Notes: generated by a model not told the origin, from the sequence alone. 64,000 bases of DNA from Acinetobacter sp. ANC 3781 (GCF_004331285.1 NZ_SJOH01000003.1:1-64000), one strand, 5' to 3'; positions 1 through 9,080 are shown, counted from the first letter of the stretch. Numbers and translations are program-made.

Positions 1-122
1 CCTAAGCATTACTCACCCGTCCGCCGCTAGGTAATGTAGCAAGCTACATTTCCCCGCTCGACTTGCATGTGTTAAGCCTGCCGCCAGCGTTCAATCTGAG
101 CCATGATCAAACTCTTCAGTTT
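1..122 (-). rRNA. 16S ribosomal RNA, 5' end (partial)
   Basis: On the minus strand the sequence reads from about 122 down to 1 as the conserved 16S start (TGAAGAGTTTGATCATGGCT, then the AACGCTGGCGGCAGGC block), followed by the short V1 hairpin and the GGCGGACGGGTGAGTAATG block. The V1 hairpin loop type fits Acinetobacter. The rest of the gene lies outside the window to the left, so the whole rrn operon is transcribed leftwards. The 5' end is placed by analogy with other gammaproteobacterial 16S genes and may be off by a few bases. Confidence 0.97.
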
Positions 123-388
123 AATATTGCTTAGTGCCTTAAAGGGCACCAATCTTGGCTCATCAATTTTCTGACAAATATTTCTCAAATAAACTTCGAG
201 TAATTCTTACCATCAATCAATGAAAATAATTTCGATCAATCAACCAGTAAAAATCCACACAAGTTGTTCTTCATAATCTCTTAATGATCTATCTTGCTCT
301 TCGTCAGAGACAAGTTTCAACGCAATAAAATAAACAACTTAACCAAATCAGCTCAGTTCGTTTGCTGTATCGCGTCGGGATGCTGCGT
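123..388 (-). other. rrn operon leader region
   Basis: This AT-rich stretch lies between the rRNA promoter and the 16S 5' end and would be transcribed as the precursor leader. No open reading frame with coding character is seen. A leader of this size normally carries antitermination boxes and the RNase III stem partner, but I could not identify a convincing boxA by eye. The extent follows from the promoter call at 389-416. Confidence 0.7.
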
Positions 389-416
389 ATTCTATACAGT
401 TTCTCGAGGGGTGCAA
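389..416 (-). promoter_or_regulatory. rRNA operon promoter (sigma70 type)
   Basis: Reading leftwards, a -35 TTGCAC (411-416) is separated by 16 bases from a -10 TAGAAT (389-394), followed by a GC-containing discriminator as is usual for stringently controlled rRNA promoters. Just upstream (about 417-480) the sequence is very A/T-rich with A- and T-tracts, which could act as an UP element. Its position about 270 bases before the 16S gene fits an rrn P1 promoter. Confidence 0.75.
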
Positions 417-557
417 CCCCTATTTATCAAAATAACTTAAAAATAGAACCGACTGTTTATTTTTTAAACCAAAATGCAGTTTTTCTCACTTTTTAAATCT
501 TTTTCTACCCATTCTCATCTAAAAAGGAGTAATTTCTAGCTCACAACTGTAGCTCTA

Positions 558-592
558 AAAAGAAAAACTAGCATTAAGCTAGCTTTTCTTTT
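558..592 (-). terminator. Rho-independent terminator of the DUF2057 gene
   Basis: An inverted repeat around AGCTAGC, flanked by A- and T-runs, lies directly after the stop of the gene ending at 612 (minus strand). It is roughly symmetrical, so it could also work in the other direction. Confidence 0.7.
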
Positions 593-611
593 AAATGAAT
601 GAACCTATGCA

Positions 612-1271
612 TTAGTTCGCTTGTTCAGCCAACCACCTCATAAATCTTTGACGTTCGGCTTTATTTGCATTTTTCCAAAGCTGAATCAGTTGTTGATCTG
701 CTGTATTGCTAGAATTTAAATTAGCTAGTGAGGCAGCACCTGAAACAACTGCTGCCTGTGTATAAACTGGAGCTGGCTGATTGACTGGTGTTGATTTCTT
801 TTGAGTTAAATCTGCGGCTTTTGCAAAGATACCCTTTCCTAACCAAGGTTTTTGTTCTGTATTTGCACCACTTTGTTGAACCAGCATTTGTTTATTTTTA
901 TTGAATAAAGCCACCACAGGTTGTTCAGCATATTTTTTTGCAGCTTCAAAACTGGTTGGTGCATTTACTAAATCTAATCGGTAATTTTCACCATCTGTTA
1001 AAAACGGCGTTTTTAAAGTCACCACACCCGACTTAACAATATCGTGTTCACCGTTTAAATGCTCAAAATACTGGGTGTAACGCACACTGATACTACTCTC
1101 GCCAGTATCGACTTTATATTGATTATTGTCCGAACGAAATAATCCTGTATTAACTTCCTGATCATTTACCGCAAGAATTTTAATTTCTTCAGGTGCTGTA
1201 ATCGTGACTGCTGAAAATGCAGTACCACTGATTATCAATACAGCCGCAGCAAAAGTTAATCTAAAAGCCAT
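612..1271 (-). CDS. DUF2057 (YccT/CsgI-like) secreted protein
   Basis: This 219-residue protein begins with a clear signal peptide (MAFRLTFAAAVLIISGTAFSA), so it acts in the periplasm. The mature start VTITAPEEIKILAVNDQEV, and the later blocks around GEHDIVKSGV and TDGENYRLDL, resemble the DUF2057 family. The E. coli member YccT/CsgI is reported as a curli synthesis inhibitor. An in-frame upstream ATG at 1370 was not used because it would put 33 odd residues before the signal peptide, and a GAGAAAGCAG ribosome site precedes the chosen start. The C-terminal 70 residues are Ala/Gln-rich and end in a basic helix. Function here is unknown, since no curli genes are visible. Confidence 0.75.
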   Translation of the reverse strand: MAFRLTFAAAVLIISGTAFSAVTITAPEEIKILAVNDQEVNTGLFRSDNNQYKVDTGESSISVRYTQYFEHLNGEHDIVKSGVVTLKTPFLTDGENYRLDLVNAPTSFEAAKKYAEQPVVALFNKNKQMLVQQSGANTEQKPWLGKGIFAKAADLTQKKSTPVNQPAPVYTQAAVVSGAASLANLNSSNTADQQLIQLWKNANKAERQRFMRWLAEQAN

Positions 1272-1430
1272 TCTGCTTTCTCTTCTTTGATTGTTAAAAT
1301 TCAGTTGCACTATGCAATGTATAAATGACGATTTTATGACAAAACTATTTTCAATATCCCGTATCTTCAAGACTTTGTTGAGATAAGCTTTTCAATTTCA
1401 CAGATATGAAGTTAAGATTTTTTGTGGCAT

Positions 1431-1459
1431 AAAAAAGAGCGTTCAATAACGCTCTTTTT
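1431..1459 (-). terminator. Terminator after nitroreductase 1
   Basis: A 12-base stem AAAAAGAGCGTT / AACGCTCTTTTT with a CAAT loop lies just past the stop of the gene ending at 1480. It is symmetrical and could also stop transcription entering from the left. Confidence 0.85.
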
Positions 1460-1479
1460 GCCTTTAAGTAAAGAAATGC

Positions 1480-2073
1480 TTAGTTAAATGTCTTAAAGCG
1501 TAGCTTATCATCCATAAAGGTTTTCTCTCCGGCAGGTGCCTCAATTGAACCAAACACCAGCTGAGCACGTAATTTCCAGTTCTTAGGAATATCAAAAGTT
1601 TGGGCAACTTCTTCATCAATTACAGGATGATAGTGCTGTAATGAAGCCCCTATATGGTGTTCTGCCAATGCTGTCCATACCGCAAACTGTGCAATACCGG
1701 TGGAATGCTCTGACCATGCGGGGAAATGATCTGCATATAGTGCAAACTGCTCTTGCAACGACTTCACTACATCTTGATCTTCATAAAATAAAACGGTGCC
1801 ATAACCTGCTGCAAAACTATTAATTTTTGTATCAGTTTTTTCAAAGGCGTCTTCTGGCACCATTTTACGGAGTGTTTCACGCACGATATTCCAAAACTTG
1901 GTATGTGATTCTCCATAAAGGGTAACAATACGTGAGGTTTGCGAATTAAAAGCAGATGGACTATTGCGTACCGCATCTTTAATAATTTCTTCGATTTTAT
2001 CTTGTGCCAATGGAATATTTTTACCGATTGAGTAAATGCTGCGGCGTTGTTTCATTTGATCTAGAAATGACAT
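1480..2073 (-). CDS. Nitroreductase family protein
   Basis: The 197-residue protein has the small nitroreductase fold signature of the fungal-Frm2/HBN1-like branch: an N-terminal QRRSIYSIG motif that binds the FMN phosphate, then NSPSAFNSQTSRIV, and GIAQFAVWTAL and GASLQHY segments. Such enzymes use FMN and NAD(P)H to reduce nitro or quinone-like compounds in the cytoplasm; the substrate cannot be read from sequence. It forms a tandem pair with the next gene upstream (2272-2973), which has the same motifs, so a local duplication is likely. A terminator follows at 1431-1459. Confidence 0.88.
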   Translation of the reverse strand: MSFLDQMKQRRSIYSIGKNIPLAQDKIEEIIKDAVRNSPSAFNSQTSRIVTLYGESHTKFWNIVRETLRKMVPEDAFEKTDTKINSFAAGYGTVLFYEDQDVVKSLQEQFALYADHFPAWSEHSTGIAQFAVWTALAEHHIGASLQHYHPVIDEEVAQTFDIPKNWKLRAQLVFGSIEAPAGEKTFMDDKLRFKTFN

Positions 2074-2229
2074 GATTTAATTCCCTCTGATTTTTGTTAA
2101 ACATTATTAGGATGAGTTTATCTTATGTTAATTCCATAATGAGTACATGACTAAAAAAGTGACATTGTGTTTTATTTATAGAACAATTTTATGAAATATT
2201 TCTGAATTTTATGCTGATGTAAAAAATAT

Positions 2230-2254
2230 AAAAGCACCGATAGTAGGTGCTTTA
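2230..2254 (-). terminator. Terminator after nitroreductase 2
   Basis: The stem AAAGCACC / GGTGCTTT, ending in a T-run on the minus strand, follows the gene ending at 2272. It suggests that the two nitroreductase genes are transcribed separately. Confidence 0.7.
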
Positions 2255-2271
2255 TTTGCTTATAGTATCGA

Positions 2272-2973
2272 TTAGACCAGTATTCTAAATCGTTCGCCAT
2301 CTTGTGGATGATGTTTAAAGTCAGCTTCCTGTTCAATTGAACCAAAAACCAGTTGTGCTCGAAGCAACCACGATGCGTCTATATTAAAATAGTCTGCAAC
2401 TGCTGAATCTATACTCGGATTATAGTGCTGCAGGCAAGCTCCAATCCCCGAATCAGCCAAGGCCGTCCATACTGCATATTGCGCCATACCTGAAGTCTGT
2501 TCTGACCAAACTGGAAAATCACCCGCATTGAACGGGATTTTCTTTTGTAGTCGCTGAATGGTTTGCTGATCTTCATAAAAAAGTACCGTACCAAAACCTG
2601 CGGCACACTGCTCTATCTTCAATTCTGTACCGGCAAAAACATGCACTGCAACCAATTTGCGTTGTACTTCTTTAACAATGTCCCAAAACTTTTCATGAGA
2701 CTCACCAAATAGCACCATAATTCGTGAACTTTGAGAATTTAAGGCCGATGGACAACTTCGTACCGCTTCCTGAATCAGTTCTGCCAAATAGGCTTGACTA
2801 TAATGAACCTTCTTCCCAAGCACATAGATGCTGCGACGTTTTTTCAAATGATCAACAAAAGTTAATTGCTCTATTTCTTCAGCAGCTCTTTTTTTAAGCT
2901 TAAAATCTTTGGTGATATCTGACTTCAGGACATGCCCAATTTTTTCTAACAATGCCACAGCAGTACTCCCCAA
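2272..2973 (-). CDS. Nitroreductase family protein, paralogue with N-terminal extension
   Basis: From about residue 38 this protein aligns block by block with its downstream neighbour (KKRRSIYVLG, SCPSALNSQSSRI, GFGTVLFYEDQ, GMAQYAVWTALADSGIGACLQHY, LRAQLVFGSIE), so it is a second FMN nitroreductase of the same subfamily. The reading frame has no ATG before the conserved region. The only usual candidate is a TTG at 2973, which gives a 37-residue Lys/Glu-rich extension and has no good ribosome site. The frame is open back to a TAG further upstream. The true start is therefore uncertain; the core is intact. Confidence 0.8.
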   Translation of the reverse strand: MGSTAVALLEKIGHVLKSDITKDFKLKKRAAEEIEQLTFVDHLKKRRSIYVLGKKVHYSQAYLAELIQEAVRSCPSALNSQSSRIMVLFGESHEKFWDIVKEVQRKLVAVHVFAGTELKIEQCAAGFGTVLFYEDQQTIQRLQKKIPFNAGDFPVWSEQTSGMAQYAVWTALADSGIGACLQHYNPSIDSAVADYFNIDASWLLRAQLVFGSIEQEADFKHHPQDGERFRILV

Positions 2974-3090
2974 TAATACGAATGTCCAAGTTTTTAATAT
3001 CTGTTGATGCTAATCGTTTCCAGAAGACTTCTTTGAATAATTTATTTTTAGATGTTGTTTTTTAAATCAAACAATTAGCTTAAAAACAAC

Positions 3091-3113
3091 AAACTCCGCA
3101 CTTGGCGGAGTTT
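3091..3113 (-). terminator. Terminator of ftsY
   Basis: A perfect 9-base stem AAACTCCGC / GCGGAGTTT with a 5-base loop lies 20 bases past the ftsY stop codon. Confidence 0.8.
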
Positions 3114-3132
3114 ATGTGAAACATCAAGCATT

Positions 3133-4236
3133 TTACTTTTCTGTTTCAAATAATGCTGCAACAAACGATTTTGCCGAGAATGGACGTAAATCGTCGATTT
3201 TTTCACCTACACCAATAAAACGAATCGGCACATGGGTACGACTGGCAATATTAAACAGCACACCACCCTTAGCCGTACCATCAAGTTTAGTAATGGTAAG
3301 TCCGGTTAGGCCAACAGCCTCATCAAACATTTCGACTTGACTAATCGCATTTTGACCTGTGCCGGCATCAACCACCAACATGATTTCATGCGGTGCAGTT
3401 GCATCAATTTTTTGCATTACGCGTTTAACTTTGGTGAGTTCTTGCATCAAGTGGCTTTTATTATGTAGACGCCCTGCAGTATCAGCAATAAGTACATCGA
3501 TACCTTTAGCACGTGCACTTTCAAAGGCATCAAAAATGACCGAAGCACTATCTGCACCATGACCTTGCGATACCACTGCAATATTATTACGCTCACCCCA
3601 AATTTGAAGCTGTTCTGTCGCTGCAGCACGGAAAGTATCACCCGCTGCCAACATGACTTTCTTGCCTTCACCTTGTAATCGTTTTGCCAGTTTACCAATG
3701 GTCGTGGTTTTGCCAACACCATTGACACCCACCACTAAAATAACGAACGGCGCTTTATTTGGATCAATGTGTAAAGGCTTGACACGTGGAGCCAGAATCG
3801 CCACTAATTCTTCTTGCAAAGCTTTATACAATGAATGTGAATAGATCAAATCACCACGCGTAGTACGCTCGGTTAAATTCGCAATAATAGTTTTAGTCGC
3901 GTCAACACCGATATCTGCAACCAGTAGTTGCTCTTCCACTTCCTCTAATAATTCATCATCGATTTCTTTACCACCGATCAGAATATTCACCATGCCATCG
4001 GCAAGGTTTTTACGAGTTTTGGTTAAGCCGACTTTCATGCGGCTAAAAAAGCCACTCTTAGATGCATCATCTTGCTCAGTTTCTGTGGCTACAGGCGCAG
4101 AAACAGTTGTTTGTTCTTGTTTTGGAGTTTCAACAATAGGTACATTTACCGCAGGTAAATTCGGTAAAGTGACATCGTCATCCCCGATATCAGCATCAAT
4201 CAAAAATTTATTTTGCCCATTAGATTGCTGTTGCAT
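3133..4236 (-). CDS. ftsY: Signal recognition particle receptor FtsY
   Basis: FtsY is the membrane-associated GTPase that docks SRP-bound ribosomes at the Sec translocon. The 367 residues show an acidic, low-complexity A domain (about 1-65), a helical N domain (about 66-160) and the SRP GTPase G domain. G-domain motifs are [10 protein letters not shown] (about 170-179), the [11 protein letters not shown] insertion-box start, DTAGRLHN, and [10 protein letters not shown] near the C-terminus. Length is shorter than E. coli FtsY because of a smaller A domain, as is usual in this group. It is divergent from the M16 peptidase gene starting at 4394, an arrangement seen in other gammaproteobacteria. 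Confidence 0.98.
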   Translation of the reverse strand: MQQQSNGQNKFLIDADIGDDDVTLPNLPAVNVPIVETPKQEQTTVSAPVATETEQDDASKSGFFSRMKVGLTKTRKNLADGMVNILIGGKEIDDELLEEVEEQLLVADIGVDATKTIIANLTERTTRGDLIYSHSLYKALQEELVAILAPRVKPLHIDPNKAPFVILVVGVNGVGKTTTIGKLAKRLQGEGKKVMLAAGDTFRAAATEQLQIWGERNNIAVVSQGHGADSASVIFDAFESARAKGIDVLIADTAGRLHNKSHLMQELTKVKRVMQKIDATAPHEIMLVVDAGTGQNAISQVEMFDEAVGLTGLTITKLDGTAKGGVLFNIASRTHVPIRFIGVGEKIDDLRPFSAKSFVAALFETEK

Positions 4237-4393
4237 GCCGAATCCTTGAAAAGCATTGCGTTGAAAAACAAGGATTCTAGCATAGATTTCCTTTGCAATC
4301 CCCAGTAGACGTACAACACACCAAAAACGAACAACTTGACCTTGCTTTCAAAGCATAATTTCTTAAAAATAATCATAAATACAATTAATCACT

Positions 4394-5800
4394 TTGGTAA
4401 ATCTTGTGCTGAAAAGTTATTACTCAATTTTCCCAAAGCGGTCTTTTCTAAAAAAACATATTTTATCCCTAAGCTTAGTTCTGCTTTCACTACAAAGTGG
4501 ATGGCTTCATGCCGAGACCCGCAGTGAATTAGCGCGTACCACCTTTGAAACTACGCTTAAAAATGGCTTAAAAGTGATTATTCGTGAAGATCATCGCTCC
4601 CCCATGGTCATGACGCAAATTTGGTACGGCGTGGGAAGCAGCGATGAATCAGGGAATTTATTGGGAATTTCCCATGTTCTAGAACACATGATGTTTAAAG
4701 GAACCAATAAAGTTCCGAATGACGAGTTTACCCGTTTAAGTCGCATTTATGGTGGAAGCGTAAATGCCTCAACCTTTACCAATTACACCAACTATTATCA
4801 GCTTTATCCAAAAACCTATTTACCGATGGCTTTAGAGCTGGAAGCGGATCGTATGAGCAACCTGCTGTTACGGCAGCAAGACTATGATCCGGAAATTAAA
4901 GTAGTCATGGAAGAACGGCGCTTACGTACAGATGACAATCCCAGATCTCTCGCTTTCGAACGCTTCAAATGGATTGCTTATCCAACCAGTCATTACCGAC
5001 AACCTGTCATTGGCTATATGAAGAATCTTCAAAATATTCAGCTTGAGGATGTGAAAAAATGGTATCGCGACTGGTATACCCCCAATAATGCAATATTGAT
5101 TATTGTCGGTGATGTGGATTCTGAAAGCACTTTATTACAAGTACAAAAGTATTTTGGCGACATCCCGGGCAGAAAAATACCGCCAAGAAATGACGTATTG
5201 GAATTTGACCGAGTGGGTTATCGTCATATGGAACTCAGCCTACCAGTACAAGTACCGAATTTATATATGGCATGGAATGTCCGTTCACTGGTAACCGCCA
5301 AAAATCCGCAAGATGCTTATGCGCTGACGATTATTAAAAACCTGTTAGATAGTGGTATTTCCTCTCGACTGCAAGACCGATTGGTCCGCGACAAGAAAAT
5401 TTTGACCGCAATCAGCGTTTCTTACGATCCTTATAGTCGCGGAGACAGCTTACTCAGTATTTCCGCATTGCCTGTGGAGGGTGTAAGTTTGCAAGAGGCT
5501 GAAAAAGCCATTCAAAGTGAAATTGATTTATTAAAGACTGAACTCATCAAACCCGAAGAAGTTGAACGGGTGACGGCTAGATTCGTGGCTAATCTAATCT
5601 ACAGCCAAGACGATATTGCCGGACAAACCAAAATGATTGGCAACTTAGAAATCAATGGTTTAAGTTTTCGCTTAATGGATGAGCTTCCAAAGCATTTTGA
5701 AACCGTAAGCCCTCAAGATATTCAACGCGTGGCGAATATTTATTTTACCCGCGACAATCTCAGCACTTTATATCTTTCTCCCGAAAATAATGCACAATAA
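4394..5800 (+). CDS. M16 family zinc peptidase (catalytic subunit type)
   Basis: This 468-residue pitrilysin/insulinase-family peptidase carries the inverted zinc motif HVLEH (His94-x-x-Glu97-His98), and a downstream ALELEADRM segment supplies the third zinc ligand. An N-terminal hydrophobic stretch (about 22-40, ending HA) looks like a signal peptide, so it probably works in the periplasm. No ATG exists near the signal peptide: the start used is a TTG at 4394, and GTG at 4406 is an alternative. It is followed after 11 bases by a second M16 protein lacking the zinc motif. Active/inactive M16 pairs are known to form heterodimers, and that is the inference here. Confidence 0.9.
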   Translation: MVNLVLKSYYSIFPKRSFLKKHILSLSLVLLSLQSGWLHAETRSELARTTFETTLKNGLKVIIREDHRSPMVMTQIWYGVGSSDESGNLLGISHVLEHMMFKGTNKVPNDEFTRLSRIYGGSVNASTFTNYTNYYQLYPKTYLPMALELEADRMSNLLLRQQDYDPEIKVVMEERRLRTDDNPRSLAFERFKWIAYPTSHYRQPVIGYMKNLQNIQLEDVKKWYRDWYTPNNAILIIVGDVDSESTLLQVQKYFGDIPGRKIPPRNDVLEFDRVGYRHMELSLPVQVPNLYMAWNVRSLVTAKNPQDAYALTIIKNLLDSGISSRLQDRLVRDKKILTAISVSYDPYSRGDSLLSISALPVEGVSLQEAEKAIQSEIDLLKTELIKPEEVERVTARFVANLIYSQDDIAGQTKMIGNLEINGLSFRLMDELPKHFETVSPQDIQRVANIYFTRDNLSTLYLSPENNAQ

Positions 5801-5811
5801 CGGAATTTTAC

Positions 5812-7395
5812 ATGTTAAAGCTACACCCTATCGTTTTACTCGGCTCAATTATCTGTGCCCAATCAACAATTGCCGAGGTCAATTTAAATAACATGAACGA
5901 TGATAATCCGAATTATTTAACCTCGATTCCCCTATTACAAAGCTTAAAAATTAATAATAAACAACTTCAATTTAATGCGCCTTACGTTCATGAACTAAAA
6001 AATCGCTATAAAGTTCGTAGCTTGTTTGTAGAGTCGAAAGCTTTACCTATAGTCGATATTCAGCTGACCTTTAATGCGGGTGCTGCACGGGATGAAGAGA
6101 TCGCTCCAGGTTTGTATGGAGTTGCCAATATGGCAGCAAAGCTGATTGATGAAGGCACAGAAAAATATACTGCTAACGAAATTGCCAATGCTTTTGAACA
6201 AGTCGGTGCCCAATTTAGTGCCCAAGCTTATCGGGATATGTTCGTTATAAAACTAAGGGTGCTCTCAGATCCGAAAAAACTTGAGCCGGCATTAGGCATG
6301 ATGATGGAAATTTTAAATCATTCCACTTTTAAAAAATCGAGTATTAATTTGGTGTTAAGTAATACTCAAGTTGGTCAAAAGCAGATTCAGGAAAGTCCGA
6401 GCCGGATGATGAATGTTCAGTTTTATCGTGCTTTGTATGGGAAACATCCCTACGCAGAACCGATTACCGGCACACAACGCAGCATCAGTAAAATCACTCC
6501 AGTACAACTGAAACAATTTAGTGATCAATTTCTGGTGGCACAAAATCTGAATATCGCCATTACCGGTCAGCTCAGCGCCAAAGAAGCCTTACAACTTTCT
6601 GAACGCATTGCAGGAAACCTAAAACAGGGGCAAAAAGCCAAGCCGCTGGCTCAACCACTCGACAAATCAAATTTTGATATTCGCCACCTTAATTTTAATT
6701 CTAGTCAAGCGCATGTGATTATGGGGCATTTGGGCACCACACGATTTGATCCAGATCGTTTAGCTTTAGAAGTTGCCAATCAAATGTTGGGTGGGAGCGG
6801 ATTCAATTCCGTACTGATGAAAGAACTGCGGGTGAAACGTGGATACACTTATGGAGCTTATAGCTCATTTTCATTTAGCCAGGTTCCGGGCACTTTTAGT
6901 TTAAGTTACTCAACACGACAAGACCAACTACTCGACAGCATACAAGTTGCTCATCAAGCTTTGGTCAATTTTGTAAAGCAACCGATTGATCAAAAACAGC
7001 TGGAAGAAACCAAAGCAGGCATGTTACGAGCTTTTCCGAATAATTATAGTAGTAATGCCAATATTAATGCTCAGTTAGGCTCAATAGGTTTTTATAATCA
7101 GGCAGCTAGTTATCTAAATGATTATCCAAAATTATTAGAGAAAATTACCGCCCAAGATATCCAAGATGCAATCCGTAAGCATCTGCACCCCGAACGCTTG
7201 ACCATCATTGTAGTCAATGAAAAACTCGATAAAGCAGCTCTGGAAGTAGCCCTTAATCAAAATCTGCTTCCAGATGTACCTAAGCTTTCAGCGCCTTCAA
7301 TCGAACAGATTCCTAAAACAATTATTGTTCCGCCTGCAAAGGAGGTAATTGATGCGCCCGTTTCATTTCCAACTGATACGCCTGCATCAATTTAA
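5812..7395 (+). CDS. M16 family protein without zinc motif (partner subunit)
   Basis: The 527-residue protein has a signal peptide (MLKLHPIVLLGSIICAQSTIA) and the M16 fold: LPIVDIQLTFNAGAARDE, then a C-terminal M16 domain with FNSVLMKELRVKRGYTYG. At the place where the zinc motif should be it reads MAAKLIDEGTEKY, so His and Glu ligands are missing and it cannot bind zinc in the usual way. It probably pairs with the catalytic M16 protein encoded just upstream and shapes the substrate chamber. The C-terminal tail is Pro/Ile-rich, and its last 74 bases overlap the convergent gene 7322-7642. Confidence 0.88.
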   Translation: MLKLHPIVLLGSIICAQSTIAEVNLNNMNDDNPNYLTSIPLLQSLKINNKQLQFNAPYVHELKNRYKVRSLFVESKALPIVDIQLTFNAGAARDEEIAPGLYGVANMAAKLIDEGTEKYTANEIANAFEQVGAQFSAQAYRDMFVIKLRVLSDPKKLEPALGMMMEILNHSTFKKSSINLVLSNTQVGQKQIQESPSRMMNVQFYRALYGKHPYAEPITGTQRSISKITPVQLKQFSDQFLVAQNLNIAITGQLSAKEALQLSERIAGNLKQGQKAKPLAQPLDKSNFDIRHLNFNSSQAHVIMGHLGTTRFDPDRLALEVANQMLGGSGFNSVLMKELRVKRGYTYGAYSSFSFSQVPGTFSLSYSTRQDQLLDSIQVAHQALVNFVKQPIDQKQLEETKAGMLRAFPNNYSSNANINAQLGSIGFYNQAASYLNDYPKLLEKITAQDIQDAIRKHLHPERLTIIVVNEKLDKAALEVALNQNLLPDVPKLSAPSIEQIPKTIIVPPAKEVIDAPVSFPTDTPASI

Positions 7396-7642
7396 AGTAT
7401 TGAGCATAAGGAACCTGAGGCTGCTGCATCAGGTACAAAGCCATTTCTTGGGTATCAGGATAATTGGCTTGAGATGAAAGTTTCACAATATTTTCAAATT
7501 TTGAAACTGAAATTGGTCGGTGCAGGGCAACTAAAGCCAGCGTTAAAATAATGGCAATAATGGTAACAATGAGTACGTTATAAACATTTTCCAGCTTTAT
7601 TTCAGATTTTAATTGAACAATTTTTTGTATAGCAATATGCAT
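7322..7642 (-). CDS. Small single-pass membrane protein, unknown function
   Basis: The 106-residue product has one membrane helix (about 22-42, NVLIVTIIAIILTLALVAL) and a soluble C-terminal part rich in Gln, Met and Tyr. I do not recognise a family. Its last 74 bases overlap the 3' end of the M16 gene on the other strand. The membrane helix and balanced composition argue for a real gene. Translation may start at the ATG at 7642; no strong ribosome site is seen. Confidence 0.6.
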   Translation of the reverse strand: MHIAIQKIVQLKSEIKLENVYNVLIVTIIAIILTLALVALHRPISVSKFENIVKLSSQANYPDTQEMALYLMQQPQVPYAQYFKLMQAYQLEMKRAHQLPPLQAEQ

Positions 7643-7748
7643 AACCTACCTCGAACTCAAGGTAGTGTAGGATGCGCTAAAAATAAGTACAAGCAGATTT
7701 GCTCAATTTCAAAGCACTTGTAGCAGAAATTGAGCAATCGTCAATTAC

Positions 7749-8108
7749 TTATCCTATTACGTTTCTGATCACGGCAAAGTAAAGTACTAACGCAATAATC
7801 CCTAACACAAGCGCAATGGCAAAAACTCCGACCCCTCTTTCCGAATCAACTGGATGCAGTTCATCGTCATCCGCGACACGCTTTAACTCGCCATTATAAA
7901 CATCATAAAATTCTTCACGCTGCTGAGGACTTAACTGGCGAGTAAAGTCGTAAACTCTTTTACGCTGAGCTAAACAAAAATCGCCTAAATGAATCTCCTG
8001 GTGAAAAACTGCTTCATCTAAATTTTTACGATGTTGATGAGCGAGTTCAACAATTTGAGTAGCTGTTGGAGGCAAATCAAAATTCAAACCATCTAATGTT
8101 TTTGTCAT
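7749..8108 (-). CDS. Tail-anchored small membrane protein, unknown function
   Basis: This 119-residue protein has a charged, helical N-terminal part (AHQHRKNLDEAVFHQEIHLGD, QLSPQQREEFYDVYNGEL) and a C-terminal membrane helix (about 95-118). This predicts a cytoplasmic domain tethered to the inner membrane. A good AGGAGAA ribosome site sits before the ATG at 8108. The family is not recognised and no partner is obvious in the neighbourhood. Confidence 0.72.
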   Translation of the reverse strand: MTKTLDGLNFDLPPTATQIVELAHQHRKNLDEAVFHQEIHLGDFCLAQRKRVYDFTRQLSPQQREEFYDVYNGELKRVADDDELHPVDSERGVGVFAIALVLGIIALVLYFAVIRNVIG

Positions 8109-8333
8109 GTTATTCTCCTTATAGTTACGATTTTCCGTATATCCATATTAATAAAAAATCATTTTGTACATTGTTTAATCATGTAAACTTGAATTAACAG
8201 GAATGACCCACATATATTGTTTGACAATTAAGATGGATTGTAATATTACTTTAACAATAGCTAGTTAAATTAGTATCAAGACGAACTTAAAAGTCTTAGC
8301 TTTAGCAATCATAATTACAATAAGGAGTTTAAT

Positions 8334-8567
8334 ATGATTCAACAACTCTCTCACCAAGACTTAGAACATGCATATGCAGATGCAGTAAATACTATTCAAT
8401 CACAAATGAATTTTGCAGATGCGGTTAAAAAATTGGAAGATGTCGCTCGTGCTGGGCATGGTAAAGCAGCATTGTTTCTGGCAGAACTTTATTATCAAGG
8501 TTTCCGTGTAGAACGAGACTCGCTAAAAGCCCAATATTGGCAGAATTTAGCCACTATGCAAGCTTAA
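8334..8567 (+). CDS. Sel1-like repeat small protein
   Basis: The 77-residue protein contains one Sel1/TPR-like unit: AARAGHGKAALFLAELYYQG followed by RDSLKAQYWQNLA, with the spacing of the Sel1 repeat. Such repeats make helical pairs used in protein contacts. There is no signal peptide, so it should be cytoplasmic. A strong AAGGAG ribosome site lies 7 bases before the ATG. A weak hairpin and T-run follow the stop. The partner is unknown. Confidence 0.75.
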   Translation: MIQQLSHQDLEHAYADAVNTIQSQMNFADAVKKLEDVARAGHGKAALFLAELYYQGFRVERDSLKAQYWQNLATMQA

Positions 8568-8568
8568 T

Positions 8569-8595
8569 AAAACGTCACCAAGGGGGCGTTTTTTA
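8569..8595 (+). terminator. Probable terminator after Sel1-like gene
   Basis: An imperfect stem AAAACGTCACC / GGGGGCGTTTT (one wobble and one mismatch) with a following T-run lies directly after the stop codon. Confidence 0.5.
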
Positions 8596-8705
8596 ATGCC
8601 TATTGTTTTTAAATATATATTTCCTTACATAGTTTCTCAAAGCTTACACTGAACTTTAATCTAAATTTCCTACAATAGCACCTGAAGTCACTAGATGCTT
8701 TTGGT

Positions 8706-9080
8706 ATGAATCGAATTAAATCTTTACACCCTGTTCCTAAAGACTTGTTTTTTAAAATCACAATTTTAAAGTCAATGATGTACTGTGGTGTACTCTGGGG
8801 TTTATATCACCAACAAGGTTGGGCAATGATGTCTGACCATGAAGACTATATTTTTCCATTTTGGCTGAACAGTGTTCAAGCACATAAGTATGCTGAATTA
8901 CATTGGCCAGACTATACGCCGCGTAAAATCACCTCTCATGATTTTCAAGAATCATTGCTGCCGACATTAACGCGTTTAAAAGTCACTCCTGCATTATGTA
9001 ATTCTTCAAGTCGAAAATTTAAATTGACCACTCAACAAATGCGTCATTTCTTTTTCTCTGAATCTTTGCAACCTGCTTAG
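8706..9080 (+). CDS. Hypothetical protein
   Basis: The 124-residue product is basic and aromatic-rich, with a segment YIFPFWLNSVQAHKYAELHWPDYTPRKI. It resembles DUF2750-type proteins, in which a central acidic-aromatic region is followed by a W-P-x-Y motif; that assignment is tentative. No signal peptide or membrane helix is convincing. The ATG at 8706 has no strong ribosome site, so the start could be a little downstream (for example the Met in the ILKSMMYCG stretch). Confidence 0.6.
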   Translation: MNRIKSLHPVPKDLFFKITILKSMMYCGVLWGLYHQQGWAMMSDHEDYIFPFWLNSVQAHKYAELHWPDYTPRKITSHDFQESLLPTLTRLKVTPALCNSSSRKFKLTTQQMRHFFFSESLQPA

